From positions 47,219,229 through 47,283,228 of the forward strand of contig NC_088169.1 of assembly GCF_028769735.1 (NCBI RefSeq): a stretch of DNA of 64,000 bases, written 5' to 3'. Every line of letters begins with the position of its first letter. The first letter of the stretch is position 1. The DNA comes from Zonotrichia leucophrys gambelii. Taxonomy: Eukaryota; Chordata; Aves; Passeriformes; Passerellidae. Both the position numbers and the translations under genes were made by a program. Below are positions 50,938 through 62,733 of the stretch, in pieces. Under the pieces are notes generated by a model. The model was not told the origin of the DNA. It saw only the letters and a program-made list of their open reading frames with translations, and did no database searches.

Positions 50938-53199
50938 TCAATAAATTCTTCATATTTAGGCAAAAATATGCATTTAATTTGCCTCAAGGAGTAAAATAAA
51001 AATTCACCAACAAAATCCAGTTAGTCTAGGTATACACTGAAACACCGACATATTTCAAAATAGGATGTAATCAGATGTAATTGAATGTAATCAAAGTTTT
51101 GCCCATTCTATACTCAGCTAAGACCATCTCGTACTAGAATTTATATCCCTTTTTTCATCCTGTTATTCCTATATTCCATACTTTTCAACACGTATAGGAG
51201 TAAAGTATTCATGCTTTAATGATTCGGAAAAAGTTTTAATTATGTCTTTAATTTTGCTTTTTATCCTTATTATGAGATCATAATAGAAATAGAAATAAAC
51301 TAGTAACATTTCTCTGCAGTAATTGTATCGTGAGATGTGGAAGGAGACTTTTTTATTAGAGCTGCTATGTGCTGACAGTGCAGAAACATCTCCAGAAATA
51401 AGAGAAAGTTATTAATGATAATTAATGACAGTCCTGATCATCCGCTAATCCTTGAAAGAACCAAATTACTCAGAATTTCACTATGGGAAATTTTTGATGC
51501 TTCTGTGCCATTAATACATAGGATAACACAAGACAGCCTAAATGTTTGCCCTGTAGTCTGTAAGTAATTGATAACAATATTTATTTTTTTTTTAATTTAG
51601 GCATACCTAATATGAAAGAGTCAACATTTGGCCAGCATGTCATCTCCTGAAAGACTAACAGCCATGCAAGATATTTAAATTCTAGATAAATACTCTTTAT
51701 CAAAAGAAAATATCCTTTACAATGTATATCTTTCAAAGCCATATTTCAAAATTAATCATGGTTAACAAAAGTTAAGGACATGTTGATACATTGTATTAAT
51801 ATATGAATCAAAACTTTAAACCCACCTCTAATTATTTAATTTTCCTTGAATTAGTTAAATTTAGTATTTCTAAATTTAATTTTCAAAGATGCAATCTTTG
51901 TTGTTTTATCAGCATGTGCAATTTAAAGGTCAAAGTAAATGGAATTCATTCTAGGTTCTGTCACAAACTTAACTTTTCCATTAAGTAAAATGAGCTTTGA
52001 CTTTAGTTTTTCATGAATAATCAGGTTCATAGACCAGAAAATTTAAACAGAAAATTATTGAAAATGAGATTTTTTTATTAAAGTGTGAGTTATTATAATG
52101 CACCCTCATAGAATGTGTTTGATTCAAAATTAACGAAGAACCCCATAGAGGAGAAAAAGAAAAGACTGGCTCTAGGGCTTAAAATTAATTTAATGTTTGT
52201 TTAATTAAATTAAAATTTTACCTTTCTAATAATGTTTCCTCCTTTTAAAAATTATTGCAATTGCTGGAATTAATATGACATTAGATTAAGGAAATTAATT
52301 TCAAGGAATACATTCAGTTTTTTCATTTTAATAAGGTTTTGTACATGCTACAGCTTTTAAGAGAGATGTTACCCCATGTATTTTCAGGAGCTGATTGTAA
52401 GAAATACTGGGTGATTTAATAGGTTATTTTTGTCTTTTATGGGGATTTATAATCTGTTCTAGCTTCTCTAAATGAAAGGAAATAAAAAAGAAGAGTTGTC
52501 TTATTCAAACTAAAATCGTGGAAGTCTCAAATCAGGTCTGCTTGATGAATTTCTAGTATAAAAGACATATTTACTTGATTACAAACAGCTGAAATGGCCA
52601 TATGGTTGAACCATCAGCCAGGGAACAAAGTAATTGTCCCATGGATAACAATAATGTGAACACTCTCTTGAAATATTCAGCATCATTTCCAAGTTTGAGG
52701 CATTTTGTCATGTGGTAATTTCTCAGTGGATTTTTCCTGGCTTCTACCTTATTAGTGAACAGCACTCTGTTCTTCCTTTTCTGTAAAGTTTCTTCTATCT
52801 CATGTATTTAAATTAAATACAAAGGTTGGTGCAAGAAAACAGTGCATTATTTTTTATTTATTAAAAATAAAGGGTAATGAAATTTTTAGTTTCATGTTGA
52901 TTGTGTTTTAGTGTTAGTATTTGCAGGATTGTTCTTATACTTCTATGCATTTTGCATTCATTGGAAATAAATAACCACCTCAACTTAGAATTAAAAGAAA
53001 TGAAAAGAAAAAGCTATTCCTGGTATTCTTGATTAAATAAGAACCAATAATCATCTTGAATACTCCTGTCAATATATGCAGCAAATACATTTAATGCAGA
53101 CTTCTATAATTTTCCTTTATAAAAAAAGAAGAACTTTATAATTTGCTGGTTTTTCTATTGCCATGTAGCTGTTTATTGTCTACAGAGAAAAAGATTGTT
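50938..53199. other. Unannotated AT-rich DNA
   Basis: No gene or transposon recognised. It is very AT-rich, with a loose AT palindrome near 52180-52225. Frames at 51803-51988 and 52571-52765 are featureless. Confidence 0.5.
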
Positions 53200-53204
53200 A
53201 TTAG

Positions 53205-54542
53205 TGTGGTGGTTTGACCAGGAAGAAGTGGGAATTCTGGGAAGCTGTGGTCAAACCAATGAAGGTTTTGAGTTTGAGACTGGCAGCTGGTGTAGCCAGT
53301 GGGGTTTGGACACACCTCCGAGAATACACAGGGGTTAAAAGCAGGGCTTTGGCCTTGGGAGGCTCTCTTGGGACGTCGCTGCGAAGAGGTCAGATCACCC
53401 TCCCCTGTCCAGTCGCTGCTGCTGGGCGGGGGAGGGGCAGCCACGTGGTAGGCCCGGGCCTGGACAGAGATGGGGGTGAGAAGGCCCTCAAGGATGGAAG
53501 GGTGGAGGAGCCCAAGAGGCATCAGGCAGCCATTCCCCCCCCCTCAGGAGGGAGAGAGAGGGAGAGTCGGCGAGACGGAATGTGATAGCAGCCGGCCCAG
53601 GAGGAGAAAGGGGGGGAGAAGGGTGCAGCCTGGCCGGCCGCAGCAGCAGCACGTGTGGGAGTATCATCGTTCCGGGACAGACAGAGACTGAAAGTTTTAA
53701 CCCCTTTCTTTCATGATTGGGGCCTTGCAAAAAAATGCTAATCCTCCTCGAAGCTGAATAAGAAGGGAGATGAGAGATGAGATGAGACAAGGACCTGGCC
53801 CGAAGAACGTGGAGATGATTGAATGGGGAGAGATGATTTGGAGTGGCCTTTTGGCTGGACTTTTCTTGTGGCCATGGACTCAGTTGTTCCTGTGACACAG
53901 ACTGCACTTAGGGGGAAGCAGTGGCTCAGAACCAGGAGGGTTCACCGTGAGGACCCCCCGGCCCCAGGGGGTTGGAAAAATATGGGGGGGACAGATGTCC
54001 CAAAGCAGAGACTGTGCCTTTTTGGAGTGAGACAAGGCATCCTTGAAAGACAACCCTAAAAGCAGCTCTGGTCCATGCGTCAGTGGTGAGAGCACTGGGC
54101 ATGGAAGGAAGATGTCACAAGCGGCAAAAGGACTTTTTTCCGGGCGGTGCCGAAGTGACAGAGAAGCACACGAGGTTTCAGTGTGTTTCCAGGGGAAGCC
54201 TATGGAACAAGAAGGACTCCTTTCCTCTTCATGAACTGAAGTTTGAGTATACTAAAGTGTGGGGCCAAGGCTGGGCAGTTGGTGTTTTGGGAGAATGTAT
54301 CGGATTAGGAAAGTCAGGTAGTGGGGAGGGGGGAAAGTGGTTTTTGTAAGGTTTTCAATTTTTTTTTTTTTTTCTTTTCCTTATGGTCTTTCCCTATTTT
54401 CCTGTAGTTTAAGTAATAAAGTGTTCTTTATGTTTAAGCTAAAGCCTGTTTTGCTTATTCCTGGTCACATCTCACAGCAGACACCAGGGTGAGGGCATTT
54501 TCATGGGGGGCACTGGCTCTGTGCCAGGCTCAAACCATGACA
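53205..54542 (+). mobile_element. Solo LTR (ERVL-type), sense, intact termini
   Basis: The 1,338-bp element starts TGTGGTGGTTTGACC and ends CTCAAACCATGACA. Its first and last 13 bases form an imperfect inverted repeat. It is flanked by the perfect 5-bp target duplication ATTAG (53200-53204 and 54543-54547), the size typical of class III (ERVL) integration. The interior is GC- and CpG-rich, then turns T-rich before an AATAAA at 54415-54420, about 120 bp from the 3' end. No gag or pol sequence adjoins it, so it is a solo LTR left by recombination. Overlapping frames inside (for example 53214-53585, 53488-53907) are GC-driven artefacts. The exact duplication and clean ends suggest it is among the younger insertions here. 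Confidence 0.93.
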
Positions 54543-54547
54543 ATTAG

Positions 54548-55740
54548 TAAGAAAACATCTTGCCCATTTATTTCCTTTCTTCCTCTATTCTCTGGACAAA
54601 TTATGATACTCTGTAGTTACACCATAATTGTTCTTAAATATCTTGACAGACGTCATATCTAGCTCTCAATTTGAATTCAAGTAATATTTGATGGCAAAAA
54701 GAGTGTGAACTAAAAAATCTTTGAAAGAGAAAAATAAATTATACTGCTAAGGTCTTCTGAAGATAAGGTGAAACATGAATATTTAATCCAAGGAGATTAA
54801 AGCACACCAAAAAATAAATATATATATACATTTAAAAACAGGCTTCATTTGGAGGGAGAAAAGTAATTCCAAAACAACAAAAGAAGCAATACAAAATTTA
54901 GATATTAACTTGGGAGAATTAAAAACTTGCAAAAAACCATAGTTCTGGTTGGTAGCTTTTGATGGGACAGTAGATAGCAAAATAAACATGAGTTTGATAT
55001 GCCTTTGCCTTAGAAAAGATGCCTGTATGTTTTGGAATATATATGCAGTTGTATTAAGAAAAGAAATGTCTAAAATAGTTACATTATATAAGTTCCTTAT
55101 AAACCATTACAAATATTATTATATCTACTAGAAAAAAAAATTGAGAAAAAGAACAAACATTAAATCCTCATAAACATGATAATCTTCAGAGCTGCTAGAA
55201 AGGGCAAAAAAAAGAATCTCATGAACAACTGAAATTAGCACAAAACCAAGACTTGCTGGACATTTGGAGAAGAAAAAATGGTGTAACTGGGTGAAGAAGT
55301 GTTTCTTTTTTTCTTTTTCTTCTCTTTTTTGGAGAAGAAACGTTTACAAATACAGTAGATTTATAAGCAGTTATTTGTCTAAAAAAGACAAAACAAGTTG
55401 TCTCTATTTTCTATCAATATACATATGAGAGCAAGGAAGCACTCCACACTCCACTACTGAAACTAGCTTTAAAGAATACCAAAGTAGACCCTATATATTT
55501 AACATATGACCTTTACCTACCTGTTTAAGGTTGCAGTGGCTGTAGACTTAGCAGGACATTCTGAACAAAGCTTACAACAAACCATGTGACGTTTGAAGAC
55601 CATGTAAAACTAGAGATGCAAGTAGGCCCAAACAGCAGTGTATTCATTCTCCACAGTCTTTACTTTCAGGGTCTTCCTAGGTGCTTTCTTTTCTGACTGT
55701 ATGAAAGCTTATTTGCTGCTATTTTACTCAGTCAGTGTGC
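54548..55740. other. Unannotated AT-rich DNA
   Basis: No gene recognised. If the L1-like fragment at 55741-56181 was once a full element on the minus strand, its ORF2 would have lain here, but I cannot see endonuclease or reverse-transcriptase motifs. Confidence 0.4.
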
Positions 55741-56181
55741 AGTTATTAAAAGTTACTCTCAGTTTGCAAGACAGAGCGCTGTGACCATAACCTTTCCTTT
55801 CATGGAAACCTTTTAATTCTCATTCAGTTCTCTTCTTTTAACTGAGGTTGGACCTACATCAAGAAGGAATAATATCTTCATGCCCTTAAACATAACCTCT
55901 TCATTTTTCCCTACCGCCTGTAGCATTCTATCCTTGTCCCAGGTGTACAACAAGGTCAAAATCATGGTCCCTCCTACACTCTTAGCAACAGATGGCCTCG
56001 ATGTGGGATTCCTATGGCATTTCTGATCCAGATTAGATAGTCTTTCAAGTTGTGTGACTGAAATACATATAAAGTTTTCCATGAAAAAGACGGTGTCAGC
56101 ACTTCCTGTCCCCACTGAAATTCTCAATGTCCCTTCTTTGTTCAATGTCCCTTCTTTGTTATGAATAGTCTGAAATTTCAA
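55741..56181 (-). pseudogene. Decayed L1-clade ORF1-like fragment
   Basis: The minus frame at 55813-56181 (122 open codons, no ATG at its 5' end) reads, from about codon 83, DKDRMLQAVGKNEEVMFKGM, followed after KILFLL by D-V-x-P and then K-R-R-E-L-N-E-N. The spacing fits the L1 ORF1 protein RNA-binding and C-terminal domains: K-D-R-x-L-x-A-V, V-x-F-K-G, I, D, R-R. Just past the stop the same frame gives KVSMKGK, where the family has a Lys-Gly block before its Tyr-Pro-Ala motif. Upstream, QKCHRN...RP resembles the family's Arg-His-Arg ... Arg-Pro region. ORF1 proteins bind RNA in LINE particles. L1 is rare and ancient in birds, so this would be a relic. The evidence is pattern matching by eye over about 60 residues. 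Chance similarity is possible. Confidence 0.55.
56125..56160. repeat. 18-bp perfect tandem duplication
   Basis: CAATGTCCCTTCTTTGTT occurs twice in a row. It lies inside the L1-like minus frame and, being a multiple of three, duplicates the peptide NKEGTL without shifting the frame. Probably a simple slippage duplication in dead sequence. Confidence 0.96.
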
Positions 56182-57604
56182 GTCATCTTTTTGTGTCAGT
56201 ATGATTCGTCTTAAGTATTTTTTTATGCCTTGGCAGTGTTTGTTTGTGTCTCATTTTCTCAAAAAGTTTGCATTTGAACTCAATTTAAATAAGAAAGGGA
56301 AAAGCCAGACTTCCATCTTAGGATCTTTACCTCTAAATCTAAATAAGTATATCACTCTAGTTATATTTTTATGTTAGTATGTTTTCATTCCCTGCATATT
56401 TATTAGCTACGTTGCACATGACTAAAACACAAGCCTCTCTTTTAAAGTGCAATTCATAAATATCAAATGAGAAGCCTTAGTCTGTAGCTGGACTTCGTAT
56501 ATTGAGAATTCAGGTGGTTAGCTGACTAAATTGATTTTTTTTTAATTGAAGATAAGAAAACCATATGGTTCCTCACAGATGAATTAATATTTGAAGGGAC
56601 TGTATGAGCCTCAGTTTTGTATCCAAGATTCTTCAAGTTCAATCACTCATTCATATTTTTCCATTTTTTTGTTATAAAGCATTTTAAGGTTTAAATAAAA
56701 ACATTAAAAATAAAATAAAAATCTTTTGAATTATCTATACTGACTAAAATTTAGCATTTTTGAGTAAAGCCACACTTCAGTCTATTTTTCCACTGCACTT
56801 ATTGACCCTGGATGAGAGCATAATTCAATACATATAACAAAGCCATTAGATTTAGGCTATTTCAGATAAACATGTAAAAACATAATAAAAAGATAAAGTG
56901 CTTCAAAAGAAGATGTTGCTATGATTTCTTTCTTCCCAATAATGAAAATTACTCATACAAATGTACATTTATATAGTTGAAGTTAGGTTAAGAAGTGATG
57001 GATCAAAAGACAATATTTGTATCACTTAAAAGTCATGAACAAAGTAGTCATATTTGCCATAACTCTGTGACAAATTTTAGTATTAAAAGATATGACAAAG
57101 TTACTTCCATTTGTAAACATTAAATTTCAATGTTGTGTTCATTCATTCTGTTTGGATGAACTATTTTAAGATTAAGCTTTAAAAACACTTGTGGGGCTCA
57201 AACTGAGAAAAAACAACCTCCCAAATATTTCTCCTCATCTGTACTTCATGCTAAGTAAAGAAATAGAATAATGTTAAATATAATAAATGCAACTGAAAAA
57301 TAAGAATAGATAAACAAGGTTCCTTAATGTTTCTCTTACCCTGAGAAAATGATTTTTAAATAGTGAAATAATAAAATGAAGTTTAAAATCTAATGAATTC
57401 AAGTTAAAGAGCTATGCTGTCCTCAGAGCTTATCATCCATGAAAGACAGAAAACCAGAAATGCTTACTTAAAGCAGATTTTAGAGATGCCTTGTCCATTA
57501 TCATTCTCAAAACAGGATTATCATCAAGACAAAGCCAGATCAGTCAGATTTGAAGCATGAAAAATCCACAGACATGGTTTTTAATGCATCCCCTCTGGAC
57601 AATA
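56182..57604. other. Unannotated AT-rich DNA
   Basis: No gene or transposon recognised. Any 5' part of the L1-like fragment (coiled coil) would lie at the start of this stretch but cannot be identified. Confidence 0.45.
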
Positions 57605-57870
57605 TTTTACAGTGGTGAACTTTCTGCCAGCTGGAAAGGTTTTTCCTGATGTTTAATCTCCCCCTCAAAACAACTCTGCTGCACCATCTGCAACAACAGG
57701 GAAGCATTTGAATCTGCTTTCTTTGAAACTCCCCTCCAAAAAACTATAATGTCAGATCATCAGGCTCCTCTCCACCAGACAGTTCTTTCAGTTTGACCTC
57801 CTTCGCAGGTCATGCTCTAGCTCTCTCACCATCTTGGTAGTTGTCCACTGGGCCCTGCTCAAATGCTCAA
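57605..57870 (-). mobile_element. Old, diverged CR1 LINE fragment, antisense
   Basis: The antisense CR1 order is still visible: AAAGGTTTTTCCTGATGTTT with AATCTCCCCCTCAA, then AGGCTCCTCTCCACCAGACA and GGTCATGCTCTAGCTCTCTC followed by ACCATCTTGGTAGTTGTCC. Identity is low, so this is one of the older CR1 copies. A T run at 57872-57882 follows it. Confidence 0.72.
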
Positions 57871-60800
57871 CCTTTTTTTTTTTGAGGCATTTTTGCCATA
57901 GGGACAAGTAAAATAGAACTAGGCCTGGTAATTCACATGTAACCTCCCCAGGGCTGAGATAAGATAAGAAAAACAATGGGATAATAATTTAACTCAACTT
58001 CTTGTTCTCCTCTTCCTAATGTAGCCCACTATACACTAAACCTGCAAAAAAAGGCACACTTTGGGTTTATCAAAATCTTAGTGCCTGCATTAACACTCAA
58101 GTCCTTTCCAGCTAAACTATTTTTCAGCCATTTTATGTTGTTCTCAAGCATATGGTCACTCTCTCCAAGGTTCAGAAGTTTGTACTTCTCTGTGATGAAG
58201 ATGAACATGCAAATTTAATTGCTAACAATGTTGAAAATGTTGTATGTGAATCCTCCTGTAACAAGACTTTGAAAATATTTCATCATACTGAACCTTCATC
58301 TATTGTGTGATTTAAGCATTTAGATAGTGTATATTATGTTTTCCTACATGTGTGTACCTAAGCCTGGAACCCACTAAATTGATGGAATTTTAGGTGAACA
58401 CTAAGATTCCCAACTAAGTCAGTCCCAAAGCAATATTTACAGGAGCCATATAAATGAACCCAATTGACTATTTCCGTGCACAAAATGTTACAATGTTGTG
58501 TACAGGAGGCAGCTGTTAATTTTATTCATTTTAGATCATAAAAAAAACATAATATATTCTATTTCATTGTACAGAATAAGTACACCCAAATATTCAGGGA
58601 GATAAGATTAGACTGATCATGTTCGATACAAGTTTTGTGGAATCATTTCATAGTTCCCCAGCACAAGGTTCACTGTGCCTTCCTGTGTTGCCTGTGCTGG
58701 TCTTTCTAAGCTTTCATCATCTCCTTTACTGCTGGGTTTAAGAACTCTTAGAAATCTCAGTGGTTTCTGCCCTTCACCACACAATTTATTTTCTTAGTTC
58801 CAGCTACAGCCAGTAGTGATGTGGCAGTGGCATCTTCAGAGCTCTGGATTCTTCGGTTCTACAGACCAGATGTAGCACTAAGGCCTTACAAGCAGTAGGA
58901 CAGTAGTAAACTATTACAAACTTCTGATGGTAAAGTCCTTCATAATAACTAAATTAAATTGAAATGTATCTTTCCATTTATTTTATAACCTGAAGATAAG
59001 GAGACTAATCAAATATATTAGTTACAAGAAGATTCAAACTGCCAATATTTCAATGTAACATTTTTGATGGATGTGGAGTAATCCACTCTAACACTATGTA
59101 GGTAAAATATTGTCATATACAACATGGTAATCACATATGTATTTCTGGTGCAGGTTGGAACTGCCTGAAGAAAACCTGATTAAATAGTTATGGCAGTTTA
59201 CTGTGTTTCACTGAGAAGTTATACACTAAAATTTTAACTGAATTGAGAAATATTCTTTAGCTGTTTGTCCTATGAACTTCTGAGATTGTTTACAGCTTCC
59301 CTCTAGCAATAAAAAATAGTTTTCTATGGCATTGACCTTTAAGCAAAGAAGACTTTCTAAAGTACTAGGAAGAAAACAGCTGACATAAGCTCTGTGAACT
59401 TTAAGGGAACTAATAAGAAAAGATCTTAGCACCGATGTGAAGACAGACTCTACTCTCATCATTGTGCTGTAATCAGTATTATGTGATGGTAGACTAATGC
59501 ATTCCTCCTCAGTGTTACAAGACTTAAAGGACCTAGCAAGTAAGTTCTACCTTCAGAGATAATGCAGAGTCTTGGGGGAGGCAGGACTCTTCTTCCTTGA
59601 CCTTAGACATTTAAATATTCAATGTTAGGATCATTTTTGTCCATGATTTACCAAGGCTAATTTAACAGGCAGTAGATAGATTGGTAATCACCACAGGAAA
59701 TTCCTATGGTTTTAGATCAGAGGTCAAATTTCTATTAATTGCCCGACAGAGCCTTTATTTCTCCTGCTGACTAAGAGCAGTCTAGGATGATTAGCACAAA
59801 AGTAGAACTCAGAACACCTTTCTGCTATTCATACCTAAAATCTGTTTGAGCTGGGGTGCTGTAGGGTGTCTGAGATATTCTTGCGGGCATATAAAAGACA
59901 ACATAAAGACAATTCATGTTTGGTTTTTATTCTGAAAGGACAAGTGGATCTGAGGTAGGATACCTAGCAAACTCAAATGTTTAGAGGTGCCTCTGTGTAG
60001 GCTATTGAATTAATACCTCCAGATTCTAAGACAGCGGAAGTCATGGCAAACATTCACCATCAAAATTTAAGGATCCTTATTCTTAGGGTCTGAAAGAAAT
60101 TTTTAATAAAAATACCTATGCCATTCGTCAAACTCTGTTAATTGAACCTCTTTCTGACACTTATAGAGTGCTGGTAGTGTGCTCGACCTGGAGGTGTCTT
60201 TCAAAGGTATTTTGTAATTTTTATAACATTGCTCCATTTATTTAAATTAGTAGAACCAAAGCCCATAGTGGAATAGCAAAGTCAAATAGTTTTGATCAGA
60301 CATATCCATGCCATAACATGCTGAGTGAGATTTACAGAACATTTTGTTAAATGACTGCTTTTTCAATGACACTTAGTAAATTGGAAATGGAATAACATTA
60401 ATTCAAAATTAGTATTAAACCACAAATATGTTACTGCATTGAAGAATGTATTCATTTTATATCATGTTTACACATGGCCTAAATAATTTATTTTCTGGTT
60501 TTATGGCAATTAACCACTGTCAGAAGTATTCAAATTGCTTCACTTGATTTTTTCTGAATGTTATTTTTTTATTTCATCTTATTTGCCAAAGTTGTTATTC
60601 CTTCTTAGACAATTAAAAAAAAATCAAAATTGTTTGCCATGATTTCTCTTAATGAGCTGTCATGATACACAGCTTAGCAAAGGACATAATTGTGTGTCTG
60701 TACAGAATTAATAAAAATAGATTCTATAAAAGCCACATAGTTTTGTTTTATCATTAATATCCTTTATTTCATTACTTAGAGTTTCTGAGTACCCTGGGAT

Positions 60801-61674
60801 GTTTTCCAGCAGAATGCAGTAATGCATTATGTTACTCACAGGACAATGGATTGCTTTTGACTTGCTTTTGATGTATGAAGTATCTTCTTGGATGGGAGAA
60901 AGACTGTTTATCATGAAATATAATTAATTTAGCAAACTGAACATTTCATCCTTAGTGTCTTCATCTCCTTATATTTTGCTCTACAAATGCTTAGTTTTAC
61001 ATGTTGCTGTTCCTATACGGTTGCCACAACTTGTTTAAGAGACAGTTATATAAATAATGTTTATAATTAAGTTATTCTATTTTCTTTGATTTCACCAAAA
61101 TTTTATGTAGTATTTTAATTAAAACCTGTATGTTAGGTTTTGTTGTCTTTTCAGTATTTTCTTCAACATTTAATTAATGTTTTAATTAATTAAATCAATT
61201 CCCTAATTAATCAAGGTCTTATTCTAAAATCAAACTAATTTTCTTCCACTCCAGGCTGCAACATCCAGTTCTCCAATTCAAAACCAGTGTATGACCAAGT
61301 CTTCCACAATGTCTACACTACAAAGAGGAAACATTAACAATGCACTTGTATTTACTGCGAGTATATAACTGTAAGTTTGATGGCTTTCTTGATAAGAAAT
61401 TTTACAGAAAATGGGAACACAGAAAAGTTGCTGGCCTAGATTTATTAAATCATTTTGTGTAGTAAAACACAGGATACCACATTAGCTATTTTGTAGAAGG
61501 TGAGAATTGGAGTAAGAATTATGTGATGCAAGTAGCTTTTGAGATGGCGAGTACGCGTCAGACTCAGCCTATTAGAGGTATTCAGGTAACATAAGCTCAA
61601 AGAGGTATTCTATTTTATAATTTCATGTATTATTTTTTCAGGGGAAAAGAATCTGTGAAGGAAATTTAGTTGAT
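57871..61674. other. Unannotated AT-rich DNA
   Basis: No gene or transposon recognised. Frames at 59226-59462 (minus) and 60708-60914 (minus) carry no domain. An AATTAA-rich stretch lies near 61165-61205. Confidence 0.5.
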
Positions 61675-62733
61675 TGCTGTGGTTTGACACTGGCTCAATG
61701 CCAGGCACCCATAAAAGCCACTTCCTCACACTCCCCTGCCACAGCTGGGCAGAACAGAGGAAAAAAAAAAACAACAAAGTGCTCATGAGTTAAGCACAAA
61801 AACCTTCAAGGACGAAAAAGGCTCAGCTTAAAGTTGCAAAGTGAATTTATTACTAACAGAATCAGAGGATGATAATGAGAAGTAAAATAAGCCCTTAAAA
61901 CACCTCTTTTTTTCCCCTAGCCCCCTCCCTCCTCCCCACTGACAGTACAGGGAGAGAGACGGCATGGAGTTTTGGTCAATTTGTCACCCGAGGTTTTCTT
62001 CCACTGCTGTGGGAGAGGAGTCCTTCCACTGTGAGACCATGGAGTCCCTTCCCAAGGAAGAGAGTTCTCTCTGAACTTCTCTAGCCTGGCTCCAATCTCC
62101 CAGGCAGCCATCTGCCCAAAACTGCTGCAACATGAGTCCTTCCCATGGGCAGATAGTCCTCCCAAAACTGCTGTGGCATGTGGCTACAGAGTCCAGTCCT
62201 ACAAAGGCAGGCTGCTCCAGAGAGAAGAGACCCTCTCTCTCCACCAGATCTCCCACAGGATCACAGCCTCCTCCAGGCATCCACCCACTCCAGCATGGGC
62301 ACCTTCCCCACAAGCTGTGCGTGGATCTCTACATCCCCCTGGACCCATGGGCTGTAGGGGCACAGCTGCTTCACCCTGGTCTCACTACAGCCTGCAGAGG
62401 AATCTCAGCTCCAGTACCTGGAGCACCTCCTTCCCCTCCTTCTCAGACACCACTCTGACTTTGATGTCTCCATGTTGTTTTCCCTCACATGTTCTCACCT
62501 CCTCCTCCTCTCTGGTGTGCCCCTCTTTGCTTTGATTTTCTTCTTAAATCTGTCATCACAGAGGCATTACCAGCCTCTCTAATTGTCCCAGCCTTGGCCA
62601 GCAGTGTGTCCATCTTTAGAGGCACCTGGGAGTGGCTCTGCTGGATATGGCGGAAGCTTCCAGCAGCTTCTCACAGAAGCCACTTCTGTGGTCCCCCCTG
62701 CTACCAAAAGCTAGGCTGTGCAAAACCAACACA
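61675..62733 (-). mobile_element. ERVL-type LTR, antisense
   Basis: Read on the minus strand, it begins TGTGTTGGTTTTGCACAGCC and continues with CTTTTGGTAGCAGGGGGGAC and AGAAGTGGCTTCTGTGAGAA. It passes through tandem-like GC-rich blocks containing CCCATGG and GGAGTGG motifs and ends GTGTCAAACCACAGCA. A minus-strand AATAAA is at 61846-61851, about 170 bp from the 3' end. The terminal CAAACCA motif is shared with the LTR at 53205-54542, suggesting related families. Flanks (TTGAT on the left; TTTAC or CATTT on the right) give no convincing target duplication, so the right end is approximate. Frames inside (61917-62313 minus, 62132-62770 plus) are artefacts of GC-rich repeat sequence. No retroviral genes adjoin it. 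Confidence 0.82.

Noticed and set aside
52175..52225. AT-rich inverted repeat
   Set aside because: Imperfect and made only of A and T runs. Expected by chance at this composition.
53136..53907. Several overlapping frames of 73-139 codons on both strands
   Set aside because: They lie within the solo LTR, where GC-rich sequence has few stops. Both strands are open at once and no viral domain is present.
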